DNA from: Alentia gelatinosa
Lineage: Eukaryota; Annelida; Polychaeta; Phyllodocida; Polynoidae
Assembly: GCA_950022655.1 (NCBI GenBank)
Contig: OX465579.1
Span: forward strand, 44,619,950 to 44,683,949
Direction: 5' to 3'
DNA: 64,000 nt
Below, one piece after another: positions 22,601-63,691 of this stretch. A program made the translations under genes and the position numbers. Every line of letters starts with the position of its first letter. Position 1 is the stretch's first letter. The notes under the pieces are model-generated. The model was given only the letters and a program-made list of their open reading frames with translations, ran no database searches and was not told the DNA's origin.

Positions 22601-22952
22601 CGGTGAAAAGCACGCACCGAGACAGAAATATGTAAATATGGACATATAAAGTAGGGATGACAATAATGGTGCATAGCCCTCACAAACCCGCCCCCAACTA
22701 AACAGAATTTGGCGATTGTTGCCCCGAGGCCGGGAGTGATTATGTAGCATTACGATACAGCCGTATATCTATGTATAGTCAGCTAGGAGGGGGACATTGG
22801 GATTAAAGAAGAGGTGGAATTGCATGTTTGTTTGAGCGCCACTTGTACTGTGAACTGCAGGAAATTCCCGCACCCGTCACATGGCTATAAGCAGGGGTAC
22901 GTCATTTCCTCGTCTTACGCCCGGCCAGGATAATTTGTCTGTGTTTTTTTAA

Positions 22953-23027
22953 ATGTCTGCCAATCGACCAAACAGAAAACTGGTAGAGAGAGCACCAGTG
23001 GTGTGCTCCGAGAAGCGGCATGACATG
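22953..23027 (+). CDS. candidate alternative first coding exon of ELAV
   Basis: An ATG at 22953 opens 25 basic codons (MSANRPNRKLVERAPVV and on) ending at ATG followed by gtaagtg, a strong donor, in phase 0. A TATA-like ctataag sits near 22885. The phase fits the exon at 25996. Not recognised by homology. Confidence 0.42.
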
Positions 23028-23059
23028 GTAAGTGTATGTGATTCGCCAGGGTGTGTAGT

Positions 23060-23960
23060 CTACTCATTGGGAGAGTCCCGTTGCTTCAGGCGGCTGCGGC
23101 TGGTTGGGAAAGCCCGCAAGCCACGTTTCTGTGCCGCCAGCCCTCCAATCCCCCACCCCTCTCACTCCACCTCGCCCCACCCCCTCCCACCCCGCACTGG
23201 CTGTATGTATGGATGAGGCAGCCACGGCCACTGCCGCCTGCAGCAGCACCATCAACCCAGCACCACCAGCACCGCCGACGCCACCACCAGCACCACCACC
23301 AGGGCGCGCAGCGTGTAGGGGGGGAATTCCGCGGCGCGGCGCACGTGACGTCAGCCACTGTAATTTTTTGATGGTGGGGAAGGTGGCGTGACGGTCAGTT
23401 TTATAGCAGTGGATGCGGGCGGCGGGAGTCACATGTGCCAGTAACCGTGGATCTATGTACATCACCCTGCCCGCTCCGGCCGTGCTCCCCACCCTGCAGC
23501 AGCCATGGATGTCGACACGCCATTCAGTCAGGCCGATCTTTGGGTTAGTATTCGCCTCTTCTCCTGCATCGTTCGCCCACCCGGAGACGGCGGCCTGCGC
23601 TCCTTGCCTGCCGGCCCGCCGCCTTCCCCTTCGCCATGGAGGAATTCAGACTTAGGATCGGAGCGGGTTGCGGCGGCCTCGGCGATGACGGTGCCATGGC
23701 AGCAGCAGCTGCAGCCACCAGCCGGGCCGCGGGCCGCCCTTGCCGTCGCCGTTGCCTGCCGCGCTGGTGATGGAATCTCCGCATCGGCTCGTTGCAGCCA
23801 TAGCCAGGCGGCAGCACACACACACGGATCGTTACCAGCCTCCAGCCTCCAGCGGCTGTGGTGGCAGGCGTAGGGCGGGAGGGCGGGCGGTGTATGCAGC
23901 ACCAGACTGTAACGGCCCAGCTAGCGGCCACGGGCCGCCCGGCCTGTCGGGCCGCCCTCA
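23060..23960. promoter_or_regulatory. CpG-rich block, possible ELAV promoter island
   Basis: GC- and CpG-dense DNA with CCA/CAC trinucleotide runs around 23240-23300 and several gccgcc/ggcggc clusters, flanked by AT-richer sequence. It surrounds the candidate first exon at 23505. Overlapping open frames on both strands are low-complexity artefacts of the GC content. Confidence 0.45.
23505..23543 (+). CDS. candidate alternative first coding exon of ELAV
   Basis: cagccATGG is an excellent start context and lies in a CpG-rich block. Thirteen codons (MDVDTPFSQADLW) end at TGG followed by gttagt, in phase 0, fitting 25996. Acidic, unlike the alternative at 22953. Confidence 0.42.
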
Positions 23961-25830
23961 GGCAGGCAGGCGGCGTATTGTACGTATACGTGCCTTGGCT
24001 CTATACATCTACCATGTACACATAATTGCCGGAAAGTCGTCCCACTGCAGTACGTTTAGACCCGCGACGTGTTTCCATATTGTGGGAGACCTCGACCAAA
24101 TTCTCTCCGTCGAAAAAAATCTGTGTTATTGAGGGAGATATTATGATGCATACAGATAGCGTCAGGAAAAGGCCGACAGTGAGATTGCTGCACAAAACGA
24201 CCACCCTGTACCTAATCGTGCTTGTATTGTTTTAAGACCTGGGTAGCAATCCGAGGGAGGACCGTCAGGCGCCGGGGCTAGAGCGACATGGCCTTGGTCT
24301 CTGTGAACGTGCCCGGCCGGCCAGCCTGCTGGAAAGCCTTTGGACAAATATTGCCCGTGCAATATCGGCCTCGGCCCACGCTAGTGGACGGAGTGGAGGA
24401 GGCAGCGAGAAGGAGGGGGTTGGTGAGATGTGTGTGTAGTGGGGGCGGGAGAGGGTGACGACGTTTTGAGAGCACGCCAGTACAGGTGTCTTGTGATAGG
24501 GGTGAAATGGGTGATTCAGATGGAAGCAGCTGGTCGGCAAGTCGGGCTAAGGGTTGTCTTTTAATGATACTGGCCAAGAGCACATACAACCAGTCATTGT
24601 TTTATTTGTTATAATTATAGTGGCTGGAATGTGCTGGTGGTAGTAGTCAGCAGTGTGCTGATAAACAGTTCAGACTATGGGCGGGAGGGGGCGTTGACCG
24701 TATGGGGAGTAGTCGACAAATATCAAATGCAGCCCACACACACTGACACACGCGCATCAACACAGGCAATGGGCCTGTTTGACGGCAAACCACCAGCTCC
24801 CCTCCCTCCCCTACTCCCCACCGCCCACCCCATTCCATATTGTCCAGCATAGTGTAAAATGCCCAGTATTGTGGCTCAGACTGACCATCAGCAACGTCAG
24901 CCGGTGACAAAGTGTGGAAACACCTAGCTTCGAGCACGACCAGCAGGCTAGAATTGCGTCACGTTACGGCAAGGGATCACCAGCTAAAAGGAGGGGGTGG
25001 GGGTTGCATGCGAGTCCTCTCTAAGCCACAGGTAATTGTTCCACGATAGTAAAACCAAGCTTGTACCAGCTTCAGTTCCCCAACTGTATGTACTACTCAT
25101 AAAAGATGGATGGTGGTGGTAGTGGAGGAGATGGGAGGGGTCAGAATGAAGCCAGTAGGGGAAAGCAGAAACAAGTCAGTTTGGATTTCGGTCGGGATTA
25201 ATCCAGACCGCTAGCAGAGTAATTTGTAAGGTGAGGAAAGGGTTTCGTATTACTTTCCCGATGAGGTCAGGCCGGCAGGGCGGGTGTCGACGGAAGGCTG
25301 AGGTGGCGGTGAAAAGAGAGGAGGAGGGGTGTGTGTTCGTGACGCGTTGCCTGGTGAGGGGAGGCTGGGGCAGGCAGGCCGTTACAGACTGTAACGTGAC
25401 GCCTGGTCCACTTTCCACTCTCCATGCACTACTCAGACGGCCGGCGTCGGTGGAGGTCACCCGGGTTAGGTCGTCCCCTCTCCACCCCGCCCACCCACCC
25501 AGCAGTAGCCTACCCCGCCCTGATAACCCTCAGGACAACACTCACACCCAAAATGTCTCCATCTTCTGTAACGCTTAAAATAATTCAGCCCTGTCAGTAC
25601 AGTGTCTGGAGCTTAGACGTCATCTATTTCGGTAAGGCTAACACGTCCATGGGCCCGAGGCGTAATAAACGTGCGTAAAAGAGGATCGGGTAGAATGTGG
25701 GTGGTGGTTGGGGATGTAGTAGTAGCGGTTGATAGGTTGCTGTGTATAGACAGTGGTATGATGTGTATGTGTGTCAGTGAGTATGAATACCGTGTGACAG
25801 GCGGCGCTGGCGTGTCACGTGGACCAGTGA

Positions 25831-53161
<27,331 letters not shown>

Positions 53162-53397
53162 ATGGGTGTGCGTGCAGGGACCACCACAGCAACAACAACT
53201 TAAAAGAAATACATAACAAAACAAAGACTGACACTGTAACAAACTAGGTGGCACCTAAGGCCGCTTGTCAGGATGTTTGATGGAGTGCGTGTGCCTGGGG
53301 GTTGTGTGGGCAGTAGGACCAAGAACTACCTGTGGGTAATGGACATGGAACATTTTGGTCTCATTGCCCGCATTGGAGCACACTACCCCTCAGAACA

Positions 53398-53527
53398 TGA
53401 TGATGATTATGATGATGATGATTACGACGACGATGTTATTAACACAATAACGGTGACGATGATGATGATGCTAATGATGACTATATGACGATGATGATGA
53501 TAATGAACAATATTGATGATGATAATG
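53398..53527. repeat. GAT/ATG-rich imperfect repeat in 3' UTR
   Basis: gatgatgat blocks with interruptions; open frames on both strands through here are repeat artefacts. Confidence 0.85.
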
Positions 53528-53962
53528 TGTTCATGCGTACAGTACCCTGCAAGGAGGATTGGACATTTGATGTGGTCAAAGAGTCCACACGGCAAATTTA
53601 ACAAACTTTTACATTGTCCCATTTTCTTATTTATGTTAGCCGAACGTTTTAGAGAACATTTGTGTTCTTGAGCATAATTTATGAGGTATTCACTGTATAT
53701 GGAGTACACTTATTTATTGCTGTTTCTCATCATGTTTATTTGATTGTAAGATAGGTGTTTATCAAGTACTACTTCTTAGAGTAATTCAGAACATTTATGA
53801 GATTTAACTTTATTTGTGAGTGATAAGCAGTGGTTTAGTAAGCCTCACGATTGCCATAGTTACTCACTTAAGCCGCAGGGCTTCTTTGGTTCCAGTATTA
53901 TAGATGAAGTCACTTCAGATTATTTATCTATTCCAGCTTTTGTTTGTTCATCGTAATGAACC

Positions 53963-53968
53963 ATTAAA
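53963..53968 (+). terminator. possible proximal poly(A) signal
   Basis: ATTAAA followed by ttttatttgtgtc. Confidence 0.4.
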
Positions 53969-53990
53969 TTTTATTTGTGTCATGCTAAAG

Positions 53991-56900
53991 TTTTGATTGC
54001 TTTGTCTTTATTTCATTCTCCTCTTATTTAATTCACACTGGAGTTTATTTTGACGAAATACTATTTATTTTAGATTGTGGATACATTTCTTAGTTTATTT
54101 ATTACAATACTAACCATTCAAGTGTAGCTTCTAGAACTAACAATACCCTACTTTTTATAGAATTTCTTCATACTCTATTCATTGTGTTGTTGTGTGCTTA
54201 TAATTGACACCGACACCGAAACCCACTATTTCAACGGCCAGAATCGATGATTCATAACTTTTTGTTGTCTTGTTTCACATTTGGGGGTCCCATTGTGTTA
54301 CATTGATTTCGAGTATCCCAGTTTAAATTTGCATGTGATGGATATGAACGATATAAAAACACAAAAAGGAGAGAAAGAAACCCACTGGAAGGGCTAGGGG
54401 CCGAGAGAGGAGGAGTGAGGAATGAGGCACTAGCCCATTGTGTTGTTGAGGCATGGGAGTATGAAAGATAACGGTGAAAGTGATACTACACCTACGACTT
54501 CCACTAAGAAGCAGAAAGTCTATTTTTGTATGTTGGACCTACTCTAGATGTTGGCTATTAGAGGATTGGGGTTTGTATGTTCAAAGAGTAACAACACCAT
54601 GCTGGGAAAGCTTATGCCAATTAAATGTTCTTCCATTTACATGCAGAAAACATTTCATACAAACTGGAGATTTTCATACATTCAAAATGGTCACATTAGA
54701 GAATTGTAAATACCTGAGTTAGACCAACCATTTGATAAATTTTACAAGATGGATATCGAAAAACCTCAAAGGTTTAGAATCAACGATGTTAATATCAATG
54801 ATGGGATAGGATATTTCATATTGCACCAGGTCTCTCAAATTATTGTACATTGTTACTCATAGACATTCCTTCTTATGGCGATGTAGAATTTCTATAGGAC
54901 TAGTGCAGAGTAGCTTTTGTAGGGCTTTTTGCACTCTAATCCGACCTCCACGTGTAAATTGCTCTTTATTTGGAGGTTAAACTATTCTTGGAACATATTT
55001 CCAGAGGAAAAAATCATGCATTGAAGAGGGATCAAATGTATAAAGTGGAAATGTAAAGTCTAAATATTCCAAACTGAAGTTAATACATGTATATGATGAA
55101 GATACCCCCGCGAGTGAAGATGAAATATGATGAAACATAAATGATAATGAGAATAGTAATATATGATGAAAAAATGCAAATGCAGCATTTCCAAAATTGG
55201 AAGTTGTTTCTGGACAATGGTTGTTAGTTGTTACCGCTATGCCCTGTTGAAGGTTCTACTGTAGCACTATCTTTGTCACAGCATCCTGTCTTTGACGAGA
55301 TATGTCCGAATACTGTACGCACTTCAGCTTGCTGAGACAGAATCTTGTGAGTTCTTTACCAAGAGAGATTCTCATCTATATTTTCCAAAGACAAACTGCA
55401 GGATTCAAAGAGCCAAAGCTGGAAATACTATTCTTCTATGGCTTATATACCATACATATACGTAAGTACCTAGCTACACTGAGTAATATGTGTAACTCTT
55501 AACTGTTATTTCTCGCACGTGCGTATACCCATTGAATTCATATTACACTGATTTCCGTGTCAGCGTTAAAATCAAAGGTCGTGCATGATGCGTGGCAATG
55601 GCATGCCCAAAAACTACAGACTGCTTGAAGTATACTCTTATTAGTGTAACGCTTGTGTCCTCCTAGTGCTCAACTCCATGGCACAGCTCCTATGTATTAC
55701 CGTACTAATTTATAGTTTGGAATATATTTATTCCTTTGGAAATACTCATTGATAACATAACTGGTTGTATTGAGTGAAGCTTACAATGACATTGAATGAC
55801 ATCGCTCCCTATATGATCTGAGTCATGGTCCGAGGCCCGAGAAATCAGAAAAAAAATGCCTGGGAATGGTTTCCATCCCCACTAGCACAGTTTACCTTGA
55901 ATCGAATGAAACAAAGCAACGAAAAGTGGTTATGTTGAGAAACAAAATAGAGAAGTCATGCTACGGGGGGGCTTATGGCCCAACTTTTGGTGGGCGTGGT
56001 ACCCCTACTCAAATCTCACTGAATGTGGTCTGTATATAGAGGCAAAATATTGAGCTTTTTCAGTCGCCAGATTTCAGTCTAGACTTTGACTACTGTGTTT
56101 GACAGCTGGCAGTTATGAATTGATTGATTGATATTCAGGTATTATGATTGGATGATAATTTTGCGCCCTCCTTTCCTAAGGAGTTCTTTGTAGTTTAGCT
56201 ATTGTAGTTGTAGATACAAACAAAAAAGTCAATTACAAACTTTAGGTCGGAGCCCCGCGGGCGTGGACCTCCCCACCGCTGTGCGAGGCTCCCTCCACAT
56301 TTTGTTCATTTAATGTTTTATCCTAGTCGCTTGCATTCCATATTAAATGTTGATGTTTCGTGGTTGTTCCAGTTTCCTGTTCTGTAATCGTCTCGCTAGC
56401 TCTCAACACTGGGTTAAGTTAGGCCTCCCGATTTGGGTTGTTACATGGTAGCCTATTCCTCTGTTGCTGGGGTCGTTTACCATAAAACTGACCGAGAGAG
56501 TGCAAGGTTTGATGCGGAATGGCCAGATCTTGCCCATGTATCCCCTAGTAAGCCTAGCTTGTTTAAGTTGTTTATATGAAAACAGGTCTCTTAAGGCATA
56601 CCTTATATCGGGCCGACCGTGATGTAGGCACAATCCTCCTCTTGTAACGTTACTCTGAGGAATACTATTACTGGATTATTATTAAAGATAAAAAAAGAAA
56701 TAAGAAAAGACCATACCGAAGTCAAGTCTCGAGGATAAGGCTCTTAACCTTGGAAGACGAGGAGGAGTCTTGTAAACCAGGTCAGCCAGCTCACTGTTGT
56801 CGTTTCTTATGTAGTTTGGTTGTATTGCAATATTTGTACTTTTACATGTCAAAAGATTATACAATAAATTGTATTGAAAATGAATCTGAAATGTCTCTGG

Positions 56901-57500
56901 TGGTTGTTGCGATACCTCTTCAACGTCTATGTCGAGGCTTCGTGTTTAAACTGTAGTGCTCCCTGGTCTCACGTTTAATACCTGCACCTTTACACAGAAC
57001 CCTGTCAGAGAATCCCGCTATTTGTGCCTTTTATCTTGACATCTAGGAGATAATACCTAAATATAGCTTACCTGCACATCCATGATAATATCCGCTAACT
57101 TCCCAGCTCCTACGCATGCCCATAGCGCTCACACAGTAATATCTACTACACACAGATCAGGTCAAGCTTTCTACCAAATAGTACAAACGTCTCAAGTGAA
57201 GTGGTGGTTATATTCCAATTGAAAAGATTACATTGAAATGTCATTTGCTAAATGCAAGGGAGCATGGATTAAAATTGTTAGTTTTACAAACCCGGATGGT
57301 GCTCAAGAGAACAACACTCTCCTTCTCTACGTATAATTAACAGAATGGATTTAATACCATTCTAGGAACAAAATGATATAATTGACTCGTGGAAAAGTCT
57401 TAATACAAGGACAAAAATACACTTAACCGAGATACTTTAACGGTGCACTGAAATAGTTTTAGCGCCATCATCAAACCGACAATCTTCTACTACTTACGCC
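53991..57500. other. AT-rich stretch, possible extended ELAV 3' UTR
   Basis: More UUAUUUA-type motifs occur at about 54.06-54.11 kb. No coding exon is supported on either strand. Confidence 0.45.
56863..56868 (+). terminator. possible distal poly(A) signal
   Basis: AATAAA followed by ttgtattg. ELAV genes commonly have extended 3' UTRs of several kilobases; the 54.0-56.9 kb stretch is AT-rich without coding look, consistent with one but not proof. Confidence 0.3.
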
Positions 57501-58124
57501 TTCAGCCTTCGGTGGCCTACTTCGGTCGCCAAGTAGCCGGTCGTTCTATCGATCCAAACACCCATTCACCAACCCAGCATGGCCCGGGCAACCCCCACCC
57601 CCTGCTGGCTGCCCCAAAGCCTGCCCCCGACTCTACCCCTTCGAGCCCCCTTGTAGTGTATGGATCAGTATGCGCCTGTGTCATCGATCAGTTGGGGGTA
57701 AATAGTGAATATTTAACAGATTTAAAACGCAGTTTCTGGCGGTTGTTTGAACATGCGGGGTACACTGTAATATTTAACACATCCCGGGAGTGGTTGGACT
57801 TGTGGCCTCACAGCCCGCATACCGACAATAGATATTAGGTGGGGATATTAATATTTCCGACTTGATCGCGTCGACGACTCTCTACGCGTCCATTACTCGG
57901 CTATCGGCCGGGCTCCAATAGCACACGAGGGATGGGCTAGACAGGGAAATATGGCCCGGGTAGGGCGCCCATTGCTGCAATGATGGTTATTCTGTCGTCG
58001 GGCTTTTGTTGGTGCCCGAGCGCCAATGGTGCTATCCCGGGAAAGGGGCGGGGCCCAGAGGAGAGTGTTATATTGCGAGGGATGGGGTGGTGGTAGGTGA
58101 GGGTGGTTAGGGTGTGACGCGTGA

Positions 58125-58187
58125 ATGGACAGAACAAGCAAGGCCCCGAGCAGAAACTTGGGTTTGGGCGAAGAAGTCAACTACGAG
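58125..58187 (+). CDS. candidate first coding exon of an unknown gene
   Basis: ATG at 58125, then 21 codons (MDRTSKAPSRNLGLGEEVNY E) ending at GAG followed by gttagt, phase 0. Nothing downstream in the window clearly continues it. Not recognised. Confidence 0.18.
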
Positions 58188-59693
58188 GTTAGTCTTGTTA
58201 TCTTTTCTTACGGTCTTCAGCTCAGGTCGCAGTGGAAGGAGTACGATTGTCGGCGCGGACCTGGAGACCTGGAGAACATGATTGTCAGTGGTGACAGGAG
58301 AGAGGATATTTTCTATTGCCAGCTCGGTCCTGGAAGGGGATAGTTGTCAATAGAAATCTTGGACTGTTGTAACAGGAATGATACATAAAGAAAATTACAA
58401 TCGTGTGAAAGTGACACATTCTGGAGTTTACCCTATCACCATCCATCACTAACCAGCAGCATCTACTCACCGCTTACCACGACAATCAGCCACGCCGAAG
58501 CGCTACTAGCACCACCACCACCTGCTACCACCTACAACTACCACCCATCGGCACAAGCCATAATACCAATGCTACTAGCCACCACCACGACCACCACTCT
58601 AGAACACCATTCGCATAACTTACCATCTTCTGCCACCATTATCCCGGGCACCATTTCCCACCACCATCTGCCATCGCCATCCTTTACCACCATTACCGCC
58701 GACGCCATCAGCACCACCCACAACCCACACTTAGCCGGCGACACCGCGTCTTAAGAGGGCGCCGTGGAGGGGCGGGGTTAGAGGTTATGAGCAGAGAGGG
58801 GTCGATCGATGACCTGTCGTACGACTGAGCACGGCGGGTCTGCCCACCAAAACAACCCCTAGTACTCCGTCTCCCGGTCCGTCTAGCCGCCAAACAACTT
58901 CCTCCAGTGGTCAGTGTACCTCCAGGGTCAGCGGTCAGAGGTCATTGTCCCTCTGTACTCCCGACCACCACCACAGACAGAGTCACCTCTACCACTGCCC
59001 TCCTGTTCTCTATCAATATCAGTGATGTCCAGAAAGAATTACCCCACCCGCTCACCCTCTACCCACCTAGCAGACCCCCACGTTGCACACTACAGTGGTT
59101 ACAAATAGCAGCGCACCCCACGACCCTTATGTACCTACCTAACCACCACTGCCTCCTTACCTCCCACCAAACCACCCACAGGCCGCGCTACCACCACCAA
59201 AGACAACAGCCATCAGATGATTAGAACTGATTGTATAGCCCTAGGCAAAACCACCTTCCATTATTAATTTTCTTTAGTGACATGTTATATCTCTTTTTTA
59301 TGGTGTAAAACATTCGAATTGGACTGTTGTGGTTGGAGTGGTGCCACTGGTCGGCAGTCAATGGTGGGTAACTAGCGGCACCAGGTCAAAGAACCGGTGG
59401 ACGGTGCGCTATGTGCGGCCAGTGGGGCTTGGCGGGCTAGGCTCTACATCCTAACGTTACCTCCTGATCGCGTGAATCGTGCTATCGATCCAAATGCCAA
59501 AAAGCATATCCAGCCAGTTTTTTCCCAACTATTCTCACTTTAAGTTTGGGCTAAAGGGGATGGGGTGAATGAAGAGAAGGATGGACTGAATGAGGAGTAG
59601 GGGAAGGGGGGGGGGGGGGTCAGACAGACAAAGACTCCCTCACCAACGAACATACATATTACATACAATGCGCCTACACAGACGGGACCACAG

Positions 59694-59721
59694 CCCCCCC
59701 CCCCCCCCCCACACACACACA
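59694..59721. repeat. poly-C run plus CA repeat
   Basis: Seventeen C residues, then acacacacacac. Confidence 0.9.
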
Positions 59722-60478
59722 CTGGAATACTCATTGAAATACATTCAATTGGCAAAATTAATGCCCACCCCGCTGGTTATTACCGTGACCTGATTCTATG
59801 AATTCCTTGTCTCTACCCTACTTGTGAATAATGATAGCATGTGACACGTCTATACTGAGTTGCTGAGTGTCTGACCGGTATAAAAGAAAACCAAGGCAGG
59901 ACACAAATAGAGGTTATATCTAGATAAGGACGCAGACAATAGGTGTGGTTGGTCGTGGGACAAATGCTATGGAGACAAGTCTCACACAGAGAAACCATTG
60001 TTGGTGATTTTATAGACCGGGACTGCTCCATGGCTATACGCTGGAGGGGCACATTTTACATATAACGATAGTTGCACTGGGTAATTAGCGTTTGGTCGCG
60101 TGTTCCGCTGCTATCGGCTGTAGTGGGGACACCGCCTCGTGCCTCTCGCTAGAGACCAGGGACCAGGACGCCTGATGAGACCCTTAACTCAATTTACACA
60201 GAACCTGATCGAACACCATTTATACCATCTGCCGGACTGCGTAGCCATGGAAACCTCACCATTCTCCCACGCTAGGATGCAATCTCCTGGCAACGGAGCC
60301 TCTCTGAGGCCCCTGTCTGTGCTGCACAGCCAATGAGAGGAGCTAGTGTCCACGATGGCATTGCATGCACCGAAAAGCAGCTAACTTGTTCCCGAGCGAA
60401 GATAAAACCGGTGCCTCTACGAATGCAATTAATTGTGAACAATACCGATGGGCTCCGAGACATATACACAACTATGCG

Positions 60479-60483
<5 letters not shown>

Positions 60484-60571
<88 letters not shown>
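60484..60571. repeat. AT microsatellite, 88 bp
   Basis: AT units with one G interruption near 60555. Confidence 0.95.
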
Positions 60572-61383
60572 GACACGGGCATAAGGAGGTTAGCCCTCAC
60601 TTCAATTAGCTGCATATCTGTATATGTATGCGTGCTAATTTCCATTTAATTGTAATGTACATGTGTCTCTCTGTAAAGATCATTAGGGAATAGACACTAC
60701 CTAGGTGTACACAGAAGCTCACTTGCATTCACTGATTTCATTCGAGGCAGCTTAGCCAAAGAAATATCAAAAGCTGACGAACTTGCATTCAAAACTCCTT
60801 TTTGTGGCTGTATACATTTGTTATTGGCAATATCCATGGATGTCGACCGACGGCAGTCGGCAGTGGTACAGATATACGGCACAATACAGCTATAACGTGG
60901 CAAACGCTGGGGACGATACTGCGAGCTGTGGCTTCTTCTTGTGAGCATGTGTGCAGCTACGAGCAGCTGAGAGTGGCTCTGGTTAATACTCCTTGTTTAC
61001 GCATCAGCGCTGGAGGGGTGGGAAGAAGGAGGAGGAGGGTGTGTGGGGACGGAGAGGAAGACGACGTAGACAAAAAGCATCCTAGGCCGGCGGCTCATCC
61101 TGTTTGATACCTGACACGGTGAGAGAGCGGCCGTCCAGGATTAGAGGCCTATCACACCGGGATCAAAACGGGACCGACACAAGGACCCCCGTCGTGATTA
61201 CCGCCACCCCCTTCGTGCCTCCCGTCGCCCGCCCCTCCGACCCGTGCACACCGCCGCGGCTCACATCGTCGACGCCGCCGTCCGATGCGCCCACCCGCAC
61301 GACGCTGGGATAAAAAAAACACAAGGCACGCTGTGGAACGACGGCTAAAAACACCCCTCCCCCCAACGACCAACAAGGGCGAG

Positions 61384-61407
61384 CCGCCGCCGCCGCCGCC
61401 GCCGCCG
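61384..61407. repeat. CCG trinucleotide repeat
   Basis: Eight perfect gcc/ccg units in a CpG-rich block. Confidence 0.9.
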
Positions 61408-63666
61408 AGAAATTACATTAGCGGCGGGGGTCAAATGCTAGCACTAGACGACCGCGCCAAGCCCCGTGTCGGAAGGCAGCCGATCCCAACAGCCGAGGGG
61501 CTAGGGGCGGCGGATGGAGTTGGGGTTGCGGGTCTAGGCGTGCATATGAACTGGAAGTGGGGGGGGGGGGGGGGAACACACACACAAACACACGCTACCT
61601 AAGAGGGAACATGGAGGCGAGAAGAGTTGGGAAGGAGGGAAAAGGTGATAATGCTATTGTTATTGAAATCTGGCTAATTTTGCCGTCAGAATTTGCCTAC
61701 TTTTCTCCCACTGCGGATGGTGGCTCAGAGATCAGGCAACCGTCTAGGGGCCAACCCCCCCCCCCCAACCCCTCCCCCCCATGCCGATGAGTGTCTAATG
61801 GATTAAAGACGGACACGAACCCATGACCAGAATCCAAAAATGGCAGTGATCTTTTACACCCTGATCTTAAGATGGAAATTGTTTTCCTCTTATTCCTCTT
61901 TTTTCCCATCCTGGGTGCCTGTTTTTTTTAAAATCTTGGTCAGATGTACATTACCCCAGCCCTTTGGCCTTATTTTCCATTCCCTCGTCAGTGTTATTGT
62001 TCTCGTACTGTTAAGTGCTCCTCAGATCAAGACGCCCTGGGGGAGTGGAGGGGGTCTGGTTTGTCTGTTACGTAAAATCCTGCTCCTTGGATGCAGCCTC
62101 CATTCCAACGAGTCGTACACGGCAGGAAGTTAACCGCAATGGCAGCCAGAAGCGGTGATTACAAAAACACATGGATCCCTTTGCGAATTCCATTTTGACT
62201 TTTTGGTCATCAGCGGCGTGCCTGATAGGATCAATTCTGGGAGAAGGTTTTATCGGGGCGGGTGGTCTGTGCTGGCTCACCTCCAGGGTTGATGGAGGGG
62301 TTGGGGGTGGGGTCAGGGACGTTGCCCGTATACCTGCACGCTGGAGATGACCTGGTTTCAGTGCGTGATGGCGGCGGTGACGGCGGCAGGCGGGCATGCA
62401 GTGGCGGCTTCTTGTCTCTTCCCAGGTTGACGAGCGAACAAAGAGCGACTCTGAACTGCTCGCTCATGTCGGGCGCGTTGCTCGCCTCACGGACCTTTGT
62501 GTGTGATTCTGAGCGCCCTGCTCCATCACCCTCCCTCTACCTTAAAGCCCACACCCAACCCTCCCTGCTCAAACACCCACCCTCCGCCCGTCCCACTCTC
62601 CAGGCCCCATGCACGTCCTCGACCATCCCCTGTCACGGCAGACTGACCCACTTCGACTGGCCCTACCTCCCCAACGCCCCGGAGCAACTCTAGACAATGG
62701 ACAAAGGCCTCGTGTGTCTGTGGATAACATAACCATGATAAGGAGCAGGCAATATTCACCGTCAGGTGTGTGTATGAATACAAGTAATCTGACTACACGT
62801 ATTAGGCTGTGGTATTGTCAGATCAGGGGGGAATTATAGAGCATGTATCGGGTAATATGGGACTGTAGTCTGTATTCATCTGTCTTATCTTTTCTCTATG
62901 ATAGCAGTGCTCTTTAGTGAACCTCCAATCCTCGCAATGAACATAAGACCATTTTTAATGCATAGGGTCAGGTTGGTAATATGAGCTCGCTTTACATTTG
63001 CTACTTGCCATGGCCAAGATTCATGGCCATATATGGACATGTCTATAGAAAAATCTAATATAAATATGTATTAATCCGGTAAGATCTACAGCAAAAGGCA
63101 GTAATGATGGGATGGAAATGGTCATTCCCATAACATAGTCTAGTAAACCCGTGATTTGGTGGGTGTATAAATGACATCTCATTTATTCGTGAGATGTATT
63201 TTGCTCATTGAGGACAAGAATACCGATATCAGTCACCATCAGTCACCATCAGTCATTGAAGTCCAACGACTGAGTTTCAACAAAATGGCGACAGATGTGT
63301 CTGACAATATCCTTGTATTTTTTCCAAGTAGCAGCTACTCCCAGATCATCAATGTTATTAAAGGGTGACTCTATAAAATACCCTCTCCGTCGTTCACGCG
63401 GTGATAGTTGAGATTCTACTTCCCACCTTCCCATCTCATCTTATGGCCAATACTCGGCATCCAGGGAAAAACCCTACAGGGGGGCTTTTCAGCAAGGCCC
63501 TCAGACCGCCCAGCTGTATTCATCGCTCCATGGCGGGACCCTCCTTTCACGGTGGGTGAGCTCGAGGGGGATGGGGTGCATGTGTGTAGGGGGGGGGGGG
63601 GAGGGGTGACTGGCCAGTGGGGGGTCAGCAGGCCGGGTGGGTGAAGGTGGTGAATGAATGCAGGCC

Positions 63667-63691
63667 GAGGAGGAGGAGGAGGAGGAGGAGG
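63667..63691. repeat. GGA trinucleotide repeat
   Basis: Eight perfect gga units next to a G-run at 63589-63601. Confidence 0.9.

Larger units (their letters stand above)
17576..22950. other. ELAV upstream/intronic sequence
   Basis: Apart from the promoter and exon candidate at 19.5 kb, I see no supported gene here. Long open frames around 18.0-18.4, 19.1-20.5 and 22.3-22.7 kb are in GC-rich DNA and look like chance. A tRNA-like B-box (ggctcgaatcc, about 20836) may be an old SINE remnant. Confidence 0.5.
53162..53990 (+). other. elav: ELAV 3' UTR (proximal form)
   Basis: Follows the stop codon directly. It contains a GAT-rich stretch and U-rich UUAUUUA-type elements (near 53.63, 53.71 and 53.92 kb). 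ATTAAA at 53963-53968, followed by a U/GU-rich tract, is a possible proximal poly(A) signal. The real end may be further right. Confidence 0.55.

Noticed and set aside
23040..23930. Several long overlapping frames on both strands
   Set aside because: Explained by GC-rich, stop-poor DNA and CAC/CCG repeats.
53398..53709. Open frames over the GAT repeat
   Set aside because: Repeat artefacts in the 3' UTR.
57512..57838. 108-codon frame MAYFGRQVAGRSIDP-like, plus strand
   Set aside because: GTG start, weak acceptor, no recognised family; kept as geneless sequence.
60333..60649. Open frames with YIYIYI runs
   Set aside because: Produced by the AT microsatellite.
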